Shown: positions 9,363 to 18,381, numbered from the stretch's first letter. The stretch: 64,000 bases of DNA from Paenibacillus antri (GCF_005765165.1 NZ_VCIW01000001.1:496001-560000); one strand, 5' to 3'. Numbers and translations: made by a program. The notes: generated by a model not told the origin, from the sequence alone.

Positions 9363-10305
9363 TCAATAACTCCTCCAATGCGTACAAGGCCAGAGTTCCT
9401 GTACATTGTTCCTCATCAACTGTCAATAGCATCACGTACTTATCGTTTATATCTACTAAAAACTGATTATTTTGCTTTGTGAACTGTGCTTGCCTGCCCG
9501 TCGGAATATGATATGCACAGAATTCATCATATTTCGTCGACCATACCAATATCTCTTGGTTAATAACTATATCTGCAATAAAGCTATTTCTGGCGTATGT
9601 TTCATTATAGGAATCAAACGTCCCCTTGGTTCGTCCCTCATTTGTGACGTTATCTAATTGCACCTGCCATAAAGAATCTCCAGTTCGTTTATCGATACAA
9701 ACCATTTCGTCATTGGGCAGGAGAAATATAAGCTTGTCCCCCAACGCACCTCGATACTGACTGCCAGAGAAGTTGTTTAATTGCCAAGCCGTTCTTCCTT
9801 CTTGCTTGGCGATAAGCCCCTTCTGGTCAGAATTTTGTACCATCTGCATTTGTCCGAGAGACCATATCCCAGATATCGGCGAAGCCCTTCCCAATGTAGA
9901 TGCGGTACCCGATGTTAAGTCAATTTGTAAGAGGCCGCAGCTATAGGTCCTCGATGTATTATCTAATGTATACGGAATTGAGAATTTCTCGACTAAAGCA
10001 ACTTGATTGATTTCCCATTCCATTTGGAAGGTGGATAATGTAAACCAGCCAAAGCGACTAAGTTGGTCATGGGTTCTAGCATCTTGTACTTTGGATAATA
10101 AAACATTAGCGCCCACCGCTCCAATTATTACATTATAAATGGTATTCGTCTCACGAACTTTCTTTTCGTTTATAGAGACCACTTGTAACTTGCGGCGATT
10201 TGTTTCCAACTCGCGGGAAAGCACCACCATGTGTTTATCGGTCAACAACGCCCAGTTTGCAACTGACCAGTATGCTGGTAATTTCCCATACCATGTACAC
10301 TCCAT
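9349..10305 (-). CDS. Beta-propeller (PQQ/WD40-like) protein
   Basis: 318 residues from the ATG at 10305, which has an AGGAG box seven bases upstream and shares one base with the stop of the DGQHR gene (TGATG). Repeating strand patterns such as DKLIFLLPNDEMVCIDKRTGDSLWQVQL and two similar blades further on resemble PQQ-like propeller repeats (tryptophan-docking W at blade ends). No signal peptide, so it is cytoplasmic. Propellers are usually scaffolds or ligand sensors. It sits between the DGQHR and GHKL genes in a single operon and may bring them together. No enzyme motif was seen. The fold call is by pattern, not by alignment. Confidence 0.6.
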   Translation of the reverse strand: MECTWYGKLPAYWSVANWALLTDKHMVVLSRELETNRRKLQVVSINEKKVRETNTIYNVIIGAVGANVLLSKVQDARTHDQLSRFGWFTLSTFQMEWEINQVALVEKFSIPYTLDNTSRTYSCGLLQIDLTSGTASTLGRASPISGIWSLGQMQMVQNSDQKGLIAKQEGRTAWQLNNFSGSQYRGALGDKLIFLLPNDEMVCIDKRTGDSLWQVQLDNVTNEGRTKGTFDSYNETYARNSFIADIVINQEILVWSTKYDEFCAYHIPTGRQAQFTKQNNQFLVDINDKYVMLLTVDEEQCTGTLALYALEELLSEHF

Positions 10306-11300
10306 CAACAAGCTCCTGTCGGCGAAAAAATCAATGCATCTAATTGTGTTTTTACCATGTCTGAAGCTTGCCGGCTGGAATACCCTTTAAAGTCACCATC
10401 ACTCATCCAATTAACGTGTTTAGCACGCATTAAATACTCGTGAAGTTGAGCTTTATCGATCTCCCCCAATTCCCGCTTAAGCACAAGCGGGATAAGGTAA
10501 CTACCCAGTTTACTTACGGCTAGTGTTCCCATTGACTTTTTTAATAATGAGTTTCTTGTGGCGCTCCAGGCCTCGGGCCAAACTTGTGCAACAACATCCC
10601 AAAAATCTATAGCTAATCTATATTGCTTTTCAAGGTCAAGCATCTTTACTTCCCCTGATTGAAACAATTCCTCTAGCGATGCCCTTAAAGATTGAAGCGA
10701 AACTGGCCGTTTTGTACCACGGGCGCCCACAAGGTTTACGTTATGGTACCAGGGACTGTCTGGATCTGATTCTAGCCTAATTACAAGTTCTGAAAGAACA
10801 TCATTTTTATGCCCTACAAAGTAAACGTGACTCATAGAAACTTTTTTCTGCTCTCGGTTGATAGTAATAAATAGGTCTTCTTCATACTCCGTATCTAAAT
10901 AATTAAATAATAAGAAAGGAATCTCAATCCCTTGCTCAAAGTGCTCTAGTATTCCAATGGTCCGATGTTGTCCATCAATAATTGATAAGTTCTGCCCCCC
11001 GTTTATAGAAACATAGCCAAAAGAAGATGATGTAGATGTGTTGAAAGGGAAAAATCCCAACTTTTCGCGTGAGTTAAGTAGAATTGGTGTAAGAAATCCC
11101 GCTGGATTTTTATTTAAATACGCCGCGAAATCAATAGCCCTTTTCTTCTCGGGCGGGCGTTGATACCCTAACCGATTTGGTGCCGGAGGGTAATGGTCGC
11201 AGAAAGTCAAAGACTGCGCTAACTCCTTTGTCAGAAAACCAGTGAAAATCTCTTGATTCTTCTGTATGGTCCTCATGACTTCAAGTCTATACGTAGTCAT
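10305..11300 (-). CDS. DGQHR-domain protein (DndB-like)
   Basis: 331 residues counted from the ATG at 11300, which has GGAAGG seven bases upstream; a longer TTG-started frame from 11321 would overlap the operator. The signature IIDGQHRTIGILE (D109-R113) defines the DGQHR family, whose known members include DndB, the transcriptional regulator of DNA phosphorothioation operons; other conserved words are IDFAAYL and FITINREQKKVS. The fold is related to ParB/sulfiredoxin. It is the first gene of the five-gene operon and lies directly behind a palindromic operator, so autoregulation, as in DndB, is a natural guess. A DNA-contacting or nucleotide-handling role is also possible. Confidence 0.8.
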   Translation of the reverse strand: MTTYRLEVMRTIQKNQEIFTGFLTKELAQSLTFCDHYPPAPNRLGYQRPPEKKRAIDFAAYLNKNPAGFLTPILLNSREKLGFFPFNTSTSSSFGYVSINGGQNLSIIDGQHRTIGILEHFEQGIEIPFLLFNYLDTEYEEDLFITINREQKKVSMSHVYFVGHKNDVLSELVIRLESDPDSPWYHNVNLVGARGTKRPVSLQSLRASLEELFQSGEVKMLDLEKQYRLAIDFWDVVAQVWPEAWSATRNSLLKKSMGTLAVSKLGSYLIPLVLKRELGEIDKAQLHEYLMRAKHVNWMSDGDFKGYSSRQASDMVKTQLDALIFSPTGAC

Positions 11301-11320
11301 GACATCACCTTCCCGTTGCA

Positions 11321-11340
11321 AATGTAACAGTTACATTATA
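11321..11340 (-). promoter_or_regulatory. Palindromic operator overlapping a -10 box
   Basis: AATGTAACAGTTACATT (11321-11337) is a perfect dyad with 8-base arms. On the minus strand a TATAAT box (11335-11340) overlaps its upstream edge, and a further ATTACATTG half-site lies about 10 bases beyond. The position, 20 bases before the DGQHR start, is ideal for repression at the transcription start. The cognate regulator is unknown; the DGQHR protein itself is a candidate. Confidence 0.65.
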
Positions 11341-11498
11341 ACCTATTACATTGTTAAGTTTCTATCTTGTAGTGTCATTTTCTTTCAGCCATTAAACACA
11401 ACAATTCAATAAACGCCGAACCCTTGTCGCTTTGTTTAGTTTGATTAGTGCCAGGCAAATGGTTTTAATACTAAATTAAATCTGAGTGATAGCGTCTG

Positions 11499-11739
11499 GA
11501 CAAGCAAAAGAGGGTTTATCTTTGCTATCGAATCCTCATCGTCGAGGAAGTCGGAAGGATACCTTCTACTCGATCCGCCGGCCTCTGTGCTCATTACGGG
11601 AAGAGACAGTATGGTCATTACCAGTAACAAGAGCTGGGAGTGGGACGAACTCATGAGCGACGCAGTTCTAGCGACAACCGTGTTCGATCGCATCCTCCGC
11701 AATACCCATTTAAGGGGAAATCCACCAGCAAAAAGATAA
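11499..11739 (+). pseudogene. istB (IS21 helper ATPase) C-terminal remnant, frameshifted
   Basis: One frame reads YRILIVEEVGRIPS, matching the Walker B strand of IstB. After a frameshift another frame reads SMVITSNKSWEWDELM followed by AVLATTVFDRILRNTH, matching the IstB C-terminus up to a stop at 11737-11739. The upstream half of the gene is missing. IstB is the ATP-dependent helper of IS21-family transposases. This is a dead relic, unrelated in strand to its neighbours. Confidence 0.75.
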
Positions 11740-11828
11740 ACAAAAAACCGGAATCTAGTCTGAACCAAGCGCACAGGGGGGTAAAATTACCTTGGCGCTA
11801 ATGGGTCAAAATAATTCCGGAGTTTACA
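11499..11828 (+). mobile_element. IS21-family element relic with terminal repeats
   Basis: The istB remnant is followed by two imperfect tandem repeats of about 25 bases (GGGGTAAAATTACCTTGGCG and GGGTCAAAATAATTCCGG with following TTA), a layout typical of IS21-family ends where the transposase binds. No left end, istA or flanking target duplication was recognised. The rest of the 11341-12098 gap holds nothing else that I recognise. Confidence 0.65.
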
Positions 11829-12098
11829 GTAATAACCAATCGTTCTCCATCAACCTAAACTGTGTACCCTGGTCATGGAATTAATTCGCGAGTAAAAGTT
11901 TAAACTGCCCCATACAGTTGATCTAGTTTGTTCTCCAAAATAGATTTCATCAGATCTAATCATTGATGTTAATTGTGTCATGCAGGGTTTCAATTACAGG
12001 TATCCATACCGTTTTTACCAGCCCTGTTTTTTCGGAGAAGAATTACATTTAAAAGTTTTTCGGATAAGAATTAGTGGTTTTAGGGTACCTGCTATTTT

Positions 12099-12983
12099 TT
12101 AATGATCTACAACAAGGATTTTCGCAAGTTGTTCCTTTAATATCAGGGGAGTTAACTCTAAGATCTCTTCATTTTTCATAAATAAATAGTTACAAATGTA
12201 TATAATGTTATCAAATGTTAGAGGTAACGAAATACTTATTTTTGACAACGTAAAAAGTACCGTGTCGCGGTCAACCCTATACAACTTTTTTACTAGTTCC
12301 TTGTCACTTTTTAAAACTTCTTCCATATCGTGATCCAGTGGTTTATTTGCAAAACGAAGCCTAAATTTATTTCTTATCATTGGGATTAGATTATTATCCT
12401 TGTAGTTCCGGTATGAAAGCTCTGTAAAGAGTTGAACTATTGACCAATCACATGTCTCGAGCGTTGCTACCAACCCGTTTAATGTACGCGAGTGGTCAAC
12501 GTAACCTTCCCACTCTTCTTTACATTTGTATCTAAGATCATGTTCTACCTCATGCCAGCCTTCTGAAAACACAGTTCTCAATTGCAGTTCAAAGGTGTTG
12601 TCAATAAAATGCTTCCTCGTTACTGGTTCAATTAAGTTACTGGTTTTTTCGTCCAACCTAAAAATAAGGTTAGTACGTGTTGGTTTGAAGGTCGAAGAAT
12701 CTGGATGATCCCTTGATTCGTCAATCTTTTGGAATTTTCTAGTTACGACTGTTTCGCATATTTCAATGTCATCGTTAAAGTATAGTACTATTCTGACTCC
12801 AAAAAGGTCTTGTAGTTTCTTATCTGGTCCGTACTCCTTCTCTTCCATCTTATAGAGTAAAGACTCAGTTGTTTTTACCCTTGAAAAGATACGGTAAAAT
12901 AAACCTATCTTATCCAGTTCATTTTTTATTTGCACCTCAACATCTTTTAGTAGAGAATCTGGTGGTAGTTGCAATAACTGCAC
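12099..12983 (-). CDS. RelA/SpoT-domain nucleotide pyrophosphokinase
   Basis: 294 residues from a GTG start with GGAGGT seven bases upstream. Synthetase motifs are visible: RVKTTESL (35-42), KLQDLFGVRIVLYFNDD (56-72), and FELQLRT..SEGWHEVEHDLRYK (131-153), equivalent to the E-x-Q-x-R-T and W..xEH helices of (p)ppGpp synthetases. There is no HD hydrolase, TGS or ACT domain, so it is a small synthetase. Where classic enzymes have a GYxSxH loop that holds the acceptor nucleotide, this one reads KPTRTN by hand alignment, so the acceptor may differ. About 130 C-terminal residues are extra. It begins 15 bases after a NACHT NTPase gene and is probably its effector. Confidence 0.75.
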   Translation of the reverse strand: MQLLQLPPDSLLKDVEVQIKNELDKIGLFYRIFSRVKTTESLLYKMEEKEYGPDKKLQDLFGVRIVLYFNDDIEICETVVTRKFQKIDESRDHPDSSTFKPTRTNLIFRLDEKTSNLIEPVTRKHFIDNTFELQLRTVFSEGWHEVEHDLRYKCKEEWEGYVDHSRTLNGLVATLETCDWSIVQLFTELSYRNYKDNNLIPMIRNKFRLRFANKPLDHDMEEVLKSDKELVKKLYRVDRDTVLFTLSKISISLPLTFDNIIYICNYLFMKNEEILELTPLILKEQLAKILVVDH

Positions 12984-12998
12984 AGTATGTACCTCCCC

Positions 12999-15104
12999 CT
13001 AATTATTGTTACGAATCTGTTTTATTTCATAGGATTTTCCGTAATTTAGAGAATAAATCTCTCCCTCGCGATGTAAAATGTCCCTTTTTCTTAAGCGCTG
13101 AATGGCTTGTTCAATTAATGGGTGCAAATTATGGTCAACACCATAAAACAATGTTCTATAATGTCTTTTCGGCTGCCCGCCTGCTTTCCCTGATGGCCAA
13201 AATTGTTCTATAACTATTTTCTCAAATTCAAGTTCGATGATTTCATCTATTGATGTTATAACACTATGCTGCTTGTCGATAATGTCAATGAATGAGTCTG
13301 AGTCACTTCCACTACAATTAATAAATTGAATCTCTCTTTCTTCATTTATGTCATTTTCAAATATACAGTTGTAAAATTTGCAATCAATGAAAGAAGTTTT
13401 GGAAAAAGTTGATTTCTTGAAATTCATGTTTGAAAAAGTGCTTGAATAAAAGACACTGCTAACTATCTTATATGAATCGAATTGGAATTCCTTAAGATTG
13501 ATCTCGTTTTGCATCATATCTCTGTAATCTCTTGTTAATCTGTTCATTAACCTTACATCAACATCAAAATTCTCCTCATTGGAAAAAGCCAGGGAAATAG
13601 ATTGAATTTTTTTATAAAGCAGTTCCCTTTGTTGCTGGTCACGTATTGAATAAGAAGTGCATGCTAAGTCAATAAATTTAATGTCCATAATATCTAGTTC
13701 ATCTTTTTCACACATAGCGTTACCCAACAAAATCCCAAACACAAACTCATTAATGAATGCAACCTGATCAAAGGACCCATTCCGGTCAAGTAATACATGA
13801 CCTGCCAATGTATTTGCTAATCGATCGGAATCTGGCCTATCAACACTGTAGTACCTTTTCCTAGACATCTCCAGGACGTCCAAAAAGTCAGTAGAAATAA
13901 TTCGTTTGATATTTTCTCGTAAATCAGAAGTAATTCCTAATACGGCCATCTTATACGCCAGCCCTTGAAATATTTCCAACTGTTCCCCTGTTTCTAGCTT
14001 CAAATTTTGACGATCTCTTTCCCTCTCTAAAAGGCGAGAGAAATATTTATCAATTAATTGATCAGCATTATTACAGATCGGAACAAACTCTTCAATTGAT
14101 AAACTTCGAATAAAAGCGAGAATAACAGGATTTAATAATTTCTCAATGCTGCCATCCAACCTGTTGATTACGCTATTTTTTTCTCCACCAATCCAGTCAC
14201 GTATTGAAGGCTCGTTCAAAATAAATCTTGAAACCTTGAAATCATTTTCTCTATTCTCAATCCACTGATAGAATTTGTCACCAGATAAAAGTGCGCTCTT
14301 TCTTGATGTAAGAATTATTTTTGCATTATCCTTTAACATATCACCAATGGTATCAAGCATTGATTCAACTTCGTCAAAGTCAGCATCTGCTTCAGCATGA
14401 CTTCTAATCATTAATTCATCAAAACCATCTACAATCAAAGGAATTCTACCATTATATATTTCCATTTTAACTAAATCAGAATTTAGATTAGGGAAATTCT
14501 TATCAATTTCATCTAGTAATATATATCGGAAAATTTTGGCTGTCCTATTTCGCGATAATTCTGACATCACAGGGACACTATTGTTATTTTCCTGTGAGAC
14601 AAATTGATTAATAATTTCATAAACTGTGCATGTCTTCCCAAATCCCGCAGCTGCCTCCAGAACTATTAGACTGGGCCCCTGTTCAACTAAGAGAGAGAGT
14701 ATATGACTAATTAAGTCATCATGCCTTTGGGTATTTTCAAACAAATAATTCCCTTTTATATACTCATATTGAATACCTAGTAGCTTCTTTTGATTTTCTG
14801 CGAACTCACTGTACGTTTTTTTTACTCTTTCCCTGTAATAGTTAACTTGAAAAAAGCCGTTAAATAATCGGTCGCGAATAGTTTGCAAAGACACAAAGTG
14901 AGTTTCTTGGGGATTATAACCTAGTCGTCTTAGTTGCTCCATTGTTTCTGTCATGTCCGAATTGGATAGATTGACCAATTCCGCATTCTTAAAATATCCC
15001 ACTTTAAAAGCGAATACTAAATATCCAGGTTTTTCTTCAATCAATTCAAACCCGTATAATTCGTATATCTTTTTAATATCTTCTCGATCCACTTCATAGT
15101 TCAT
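12999..15104 (-). CDS. NACHT/STAND NTPase with pentapeptide-like C-terminus
   Basis: 701 residues; ATG at 15104 with AAAGGAG upstream. An N-terminal region (1-145) of unknown type precedes a NACHT-like NTPase: Walker A AAAGFGKT (151-158), Walker B IPLIVDGFDE (221-230) with the extra acidic residues typical of NACHT, and a sensor-like IILTSRKS. Near the C-terminus, residues around 560-615 show a run of short F/N/S/T-rich repeats (FSNMNFKKSTFSKTSF) like pentapeptide-repeat proteins. STAND NTPases are switch proteins that sense phage products and activate an effector. Here no effector domain is fused; the RelA/SpoT gene directly downstream is the likely effector. Confidence 0.75.
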   Translation of the reverse strand: MNYEVDREDIKKIYELYGFELIEEKPGYLVFAFKVGYFKNAELVNLSNSDMTETMEQLRRLGYNPQETHFVSLQTIRDRLFNGFFQVNYYRERVKKTYSEFAENQKKLLGIQYEYIKGNYLFENTQRHDDLISHILSLLVEQGPSLIVLEAAAGFGKTCTVYEIINQFVSQENNNSVPVMSELSRNRTAKIFRYILLDEIDKNFPNLNSDLVKMEIYNGRIPLIVDGFDELMIRSHAEADADFDEVESMLDTIGDMLKDNAKIILTSRKSALLSGDKFYQWIENRENDFKVSRFILNEPSIRDWIGGEKNSVINRLDGSIEKLLNPVILAFIRSLSIEEFVPICNNADQLIDKYFSRLLERERDRQNLKLETGEQLEIFQGLAYKMAVLGITSDLRENIKRIISTDFLDVLEMSRKRYYSVDRPDSDRLANTLAGHVLLDRNGSFDQVAFINEFVFGILLGNAMCEKDELDIMDIKFIDLACTSYSIRDQQQRELLYKKIQSISLAFSNEENFDVDVRLMNRLTRDYRDMMQNEINLKEFQFDSYKIVSSVFYSSTFSNMNFKKSTFSKTSFIDCKFYNCIFENDINEEREIQFINCSGSDSDSFIDIIDKQHSVITSIDEIIELEFEKIVIEQFWPSGKAGGQPKRHYRTLFYGVDHNLHPLIEQAIQRLRKRDILHREGEIYSLNYGKSYEIKQIRNNN

Positions 15105-15162
15105 ATATACTACACTCCTTTAATATTATTTCATCTAAATTTATAAAATATCAAATATGCTT

Positions 15163-18100
15163 TCATCCCCTCACCGCTTCCCGCAATACAAACGCCGGCA
15201 ACGGCTCACGCATAGTCCACTCCATACTAGTCGGCGCGGACCCGTGGTGGCGCCGATAGTCCGCCAAACCAACACACGTGAACGGCAGCGTCACGCCGTT
15301 GTTGCTCTTCTTCTCCCGGACGAAGAACAGGACTGGATGCTTCGTCTCGCGCTGGCGGATGTAGCGTTGGCCGGTAGGCGATGTGGCCGATGTCCTGCTC
15401 TGCGATTGCCAGTGGAAGACGCGCTCGTTGATGGCGTAGTCGTGGTACATCGTCGTCGGCGAGTAGTCCTTCTCGGACTTGTTCAACGTGATGAAGAAGA
15501 CGTCCAGGTTGTGCTCTTGCATGTAGAGCACGCCTTCGCGAAACTCGGAATGCTTCCATGACTTGTGCTTGCCCAGCGCGGCCAACAACTGATCGACGGT
15601 GTAGTTGCAGTACAGGTCGATTGGCACGTCAGGTCCAAGCTCCGAGATCGGTCTGCCGACGATGTCGATTTGGTCGAGCTGGCGCTGCAGCATGTCGCGT
15701 AATTCGTCGTAGCATAGCGGATGCTGAACGATCCAGTGCAGGGCCGACTCCACGCAAGGGAAGGAGTGCTCCTTCAGATCGGACAACCCGACGCCCCAGA
15801 ACGTGTAGTACAGCATTAGAAGCAAGCTACACTCCTCATCCGTTAACCCCTGCAACGGCTGACCGTCGGAGTCGAGAATATCATCGATGAGCCGGAGCGA
15901 AGTACGAAGGAACCGATGGGAGTTGGCGAAAGTGAGGCGCTCCAAGCCTTTGGCAAGTACCCGTTCCCGCTCTTTATCGAGTCCAGATTCGTACACAACG
16001 ACGCCTTCCTCAAGGGCTAAGCTATACAAGGTCACCTTCGGAGATCGCCCATACAGCTCCACCGGCTCCACATGCTGTTCCTCGAAGAACCGTCCGATCG
16101 GCGCGTCCGGCTGCGAGGTGAAGAAGTCCCGAACCTTCCGCCGCAGATTGCGAATGTTGTTGATCGAATTCTTGATATGATTCAGCACGATCTCCTGCGC
16201 CTGGCGTTCGAGTACGATGGAGCAACCCCGAGGCACATTCGGGAAATGGTGCTCCATCTCCTTCACCACCGACCGCCGTTTTCGCGGCAGCAGCGCCTTG
16301 AAGCGGTCCTCGAAGCTGTACTCGCGCCGCGCGTGGCCGACGAAGTCGAGCACCGTGAGCGCGTCCTTGCCTTCACATAGCCGCAGGCCCCGTCCGAGCT
16401 GCTGCAGGTAGACGGTCAAGCTCTCCGTCGGTCGCAGGAACAGCACGGTGTTGACCTCCGGAATGTCGACGCCTTCATTATAGATGTCGACGACGAAGAC
16501 GAAGTTGATTTCCTTCGAGACGAGCCTCCGCTTCACGGTGTCGCGCACGTCGTCGCCCGACTCGGCCACGAGGAAGTCAGACGGCACGCCCATCGCGTTG
16601 AACTGCTCCGACATGAACGCCGCGTGCGCCTTCGACACGCAGAAGCCGATGCCGACGACGTCCCGAACATCGGTGCAGTACCGTTCCACGGCCTCAAGCA
16701 CGTACCGAGCCCGGTTCCGGGCGCGTTGGTGGTCGAGGACGTAGACATTTTCGAGATCGGCTTGGGCGTACTTCCCGTTCTCCCACCGTACCTCGCGCAG
16801 ATCGACGCTGTCGGTCACCCCGAAGTAATGGAACGGCGTCAGCAGCTTCCGCTCGATCGCCTCGTACAGCCGTATCTCCGCCGCGATGCGCCCGCCGAAA
16901 TATTCGGTATGCACGCTCTTCCCGTCCGCCCGCTCCGGCGTCGCCGTCAGCCCGAGCAGCACCGCCGGCCGGTAATAGCCGAGCAACTCCTGATACGTCG
17001 GCGCCGCCGCGTGATGGAACTCATCGACGACGATGTAGTCGTAGAAGTCCGGTGACGTGCGCGCCATCAGCTCCTGCGAGTGGAACGACTGGATCGACAC
17101 GAACAGATGGTCGAGGCTCGCAGGCGTGATGCCGCCGACGAGCAGATCGCCGAAGTTCAGGTCGCGCAGAATCATGCGGAAGGTGTCTAAGCTCTGGCTC
17201 AGAATCTCCTTCCGATGCGCCACGAACAGCAGTCGGCTCGGCCGCCCGGGCCGCGACTGCCGGAACCGGCGATAGTCGAACGCGGAGACGACCGTCTTCC
17301 CCGTGCCCGTCGCGGCGACGACGAGGTTGCGCATATAGCCGTGGATGTCCCGCTCCGCCTGCAGCTTATCTAGAATTTCTTGTTGGTAGTAGTAGGGTTG
17401 TATCTCGAAAATGGCCCCCCGCCTCTCCCCCTCGCTCCCTCGCGTCCGCTCGGCGAGCAGCGCGCGGCGAAGCGTCGAGGCGTGCAGCTGCGGCACGTAG
17501 GTGACGAACTCCGCATGGTTCCAATAATGTTCGAACGTGACTTCGACTTTGCGCACGATGTCCGGCGCGTCCTGCTGCGACAGCTTCACGTTCCATTCGA
17601 GTCCGTACGTCATCGCCGACTCGGACAAGTTCGACGAGCCGATGTACAGCGTGTTGAAGCCGGTATTGCGCCAGAACACGTACGATTTGGCGTGGTGGCG
17701 GGTCGTTTTCGTATCATAGGAAATCTTGATCTCCGCACCCGGTAGCTTCGCCAGCTCCTCGACCGCCTTCGGGTCCGTCGCGCCCATGTAACTCGTCGTG
17801 ATGACCCGCAGCACCCCTCCGCGTGCCGCGAACGCCCGCAGCTCCTCAAGCAGCAGCCGGAGGCCGCTGAACTTCACGAACGACACAAGGAAGTCGATCC
17901 GGTCGCTCGTCGCGATCTCCTTGCGCAGCTCGGCGATCATGTTCGGCTCGTGCGCGTCGCCGGTGAACAGCGTGCTCGCCGCGAGTGAGGTCGCGGGCCG
18001 CACCGCCGGCCGCCGCCGCGTCCGCTCCGCAACCTCAAGCAGCTGCTGTGCCTCGGCGTCGATGAGCGCCCCGCGCAACCGCACCGTCAGCGCCGGATCG

Positions 18101-18381
18101 AGCCGTCCGCCGAACGCGTCGCCGCCGTCGAGCAGCCTAACGATGTGGCGAATGATTTCATTACAAAACGCCACCCGATCAGCCACTTGACGCTCTTCCT
18201 TGCTATCTATGTATTCCAGCACTCGTGTCAGCAGGCGCCCCATATACGCGCCGAGCACCTTAGCGGACTCCGCTCCGTCCAGCGGCCGCAGCTCCGGCTC
18301 CCACGCCTCGCTCAGCCCGCGCAGCTCCGCCGCGACCAGCTCGTTGACGACTTGCTCATAGATGCCTAGCGTTAGCGACAT
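15163..18381 (-). CDS. PLD nuclease - superfamily 2 helicase - DUF3427 protein
   Basis: 1072 residues. Domain order: N-terminal helical region, phospholipase-D-type nuclease motif HHAKSYVFW with a following GSSNLSESA (about 230-260), an ERCC3/UvsW-like helicase with ATGTGKTVVSAF (Walker A), DEFHHAAAP (DExH) and LLGLTATPERADG, then a helicase C domain ending in QQLGRGLRLCEGK, and a C-terminal DUF3427 domain. This architecture is a common stand-alone protein in bacteria, thought to act in DNA repair or defence. GGGAGG lies upstream of the ATG at 18381. The gene is GC-rich, unlike the island immediately to its left, marking a composition boundary. Confidence 0.9.
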   Translation of the reverse strand: MSLTLGIYEQVVNELVAAELRGLSEAWEPELRPLDGAESAKVLGAYMGRLLTRVLEYIDSKEERQVADRVAFCNEIIRHIVRLLDGGDAFGGRLDPALTVRLRGALIDAEAQQLLEVAERTRRRPAVRPATSLAASTLFTGDAHEPNMIAELRKEIATSDRIDFLVSFVKFSGLRLLLEELRAFAARGGVLRVITTSYMGATDPKAVEELAKLPGAEIKISYDTKTTRHHAKSYVFWRNTGFNTLYIGSSNLSESAMTYGLEWNVKLSQQDAPDIVRKVEVTFEHYWNHAEFVTYVPQLHASTLRRALLAERTRGSEGERRGAIFEIQPYYYQQEILDKLQAERDIHGYMRNLVVAATGTGKTVVSAFDYRRFRQSRPGRPSRLLFVAHRKEILSQSLDTFRMILRDLNFGDLLVGGITPASLDHLFVSIQSFHSQELMARTSPDFYDYIVVDEFHHAAAPTYQELLGYYRPAVLLGLTATPERADGKSVHTEYFGGRIAAEIRLYEAIERKLLTPFHYFGVTDSVDLREVRWENGKYAQADLENVYVLDHQRARNRARYVLEAVERYCTDVRDVVGIGFCVSKAHAAFMSEQFNAMGVPSDFLVAESGDDVRDTVKRRLVSKEINFVFVVDIYNEGVDIPEVNTVLFLRPTESLTVYLQQLGRGLRLCEGKDALTVLDFVGHARREYSFEDRFKALLPRKRRSVVKEMEHHFPNVPRGCSIVLERQAQEIVLNHIKNSINNIRNLRRKVRDFFTSQPDAPIGRFFEEQHVEPVELYGRSPKVTLYSLALEEGVVVYESGLDKERERVLAKGLERLTFANSHRFLRTSLRLIDDILDSDGQPLQGLTDEECSLLLMLYYTFWGVGLSDLKEHSFPCVESALHWIVQHPLCYDELRDMLQRQLDQIDIVGRPISELGPDVPIDLYCNYTVDQLLAALGKHKSWKHSEFREGVLYMQEHNLDVFFITLNKSEKDYSPTTMYHDYAINERVFHWQSQSRTSATSPTGQRYIRQRETKHPVLFFVREKKSNNGVTLPFTCVGLADYRRHHGSAPTSMEWTMREPLPAFVLREAVRG

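Noticed and set aside
11445-11774. 109-residue minus-strand open frame
   Set aside because: It is the antisense shadow of the istB remnant, which has recognisable protein similarity on the plus strand.
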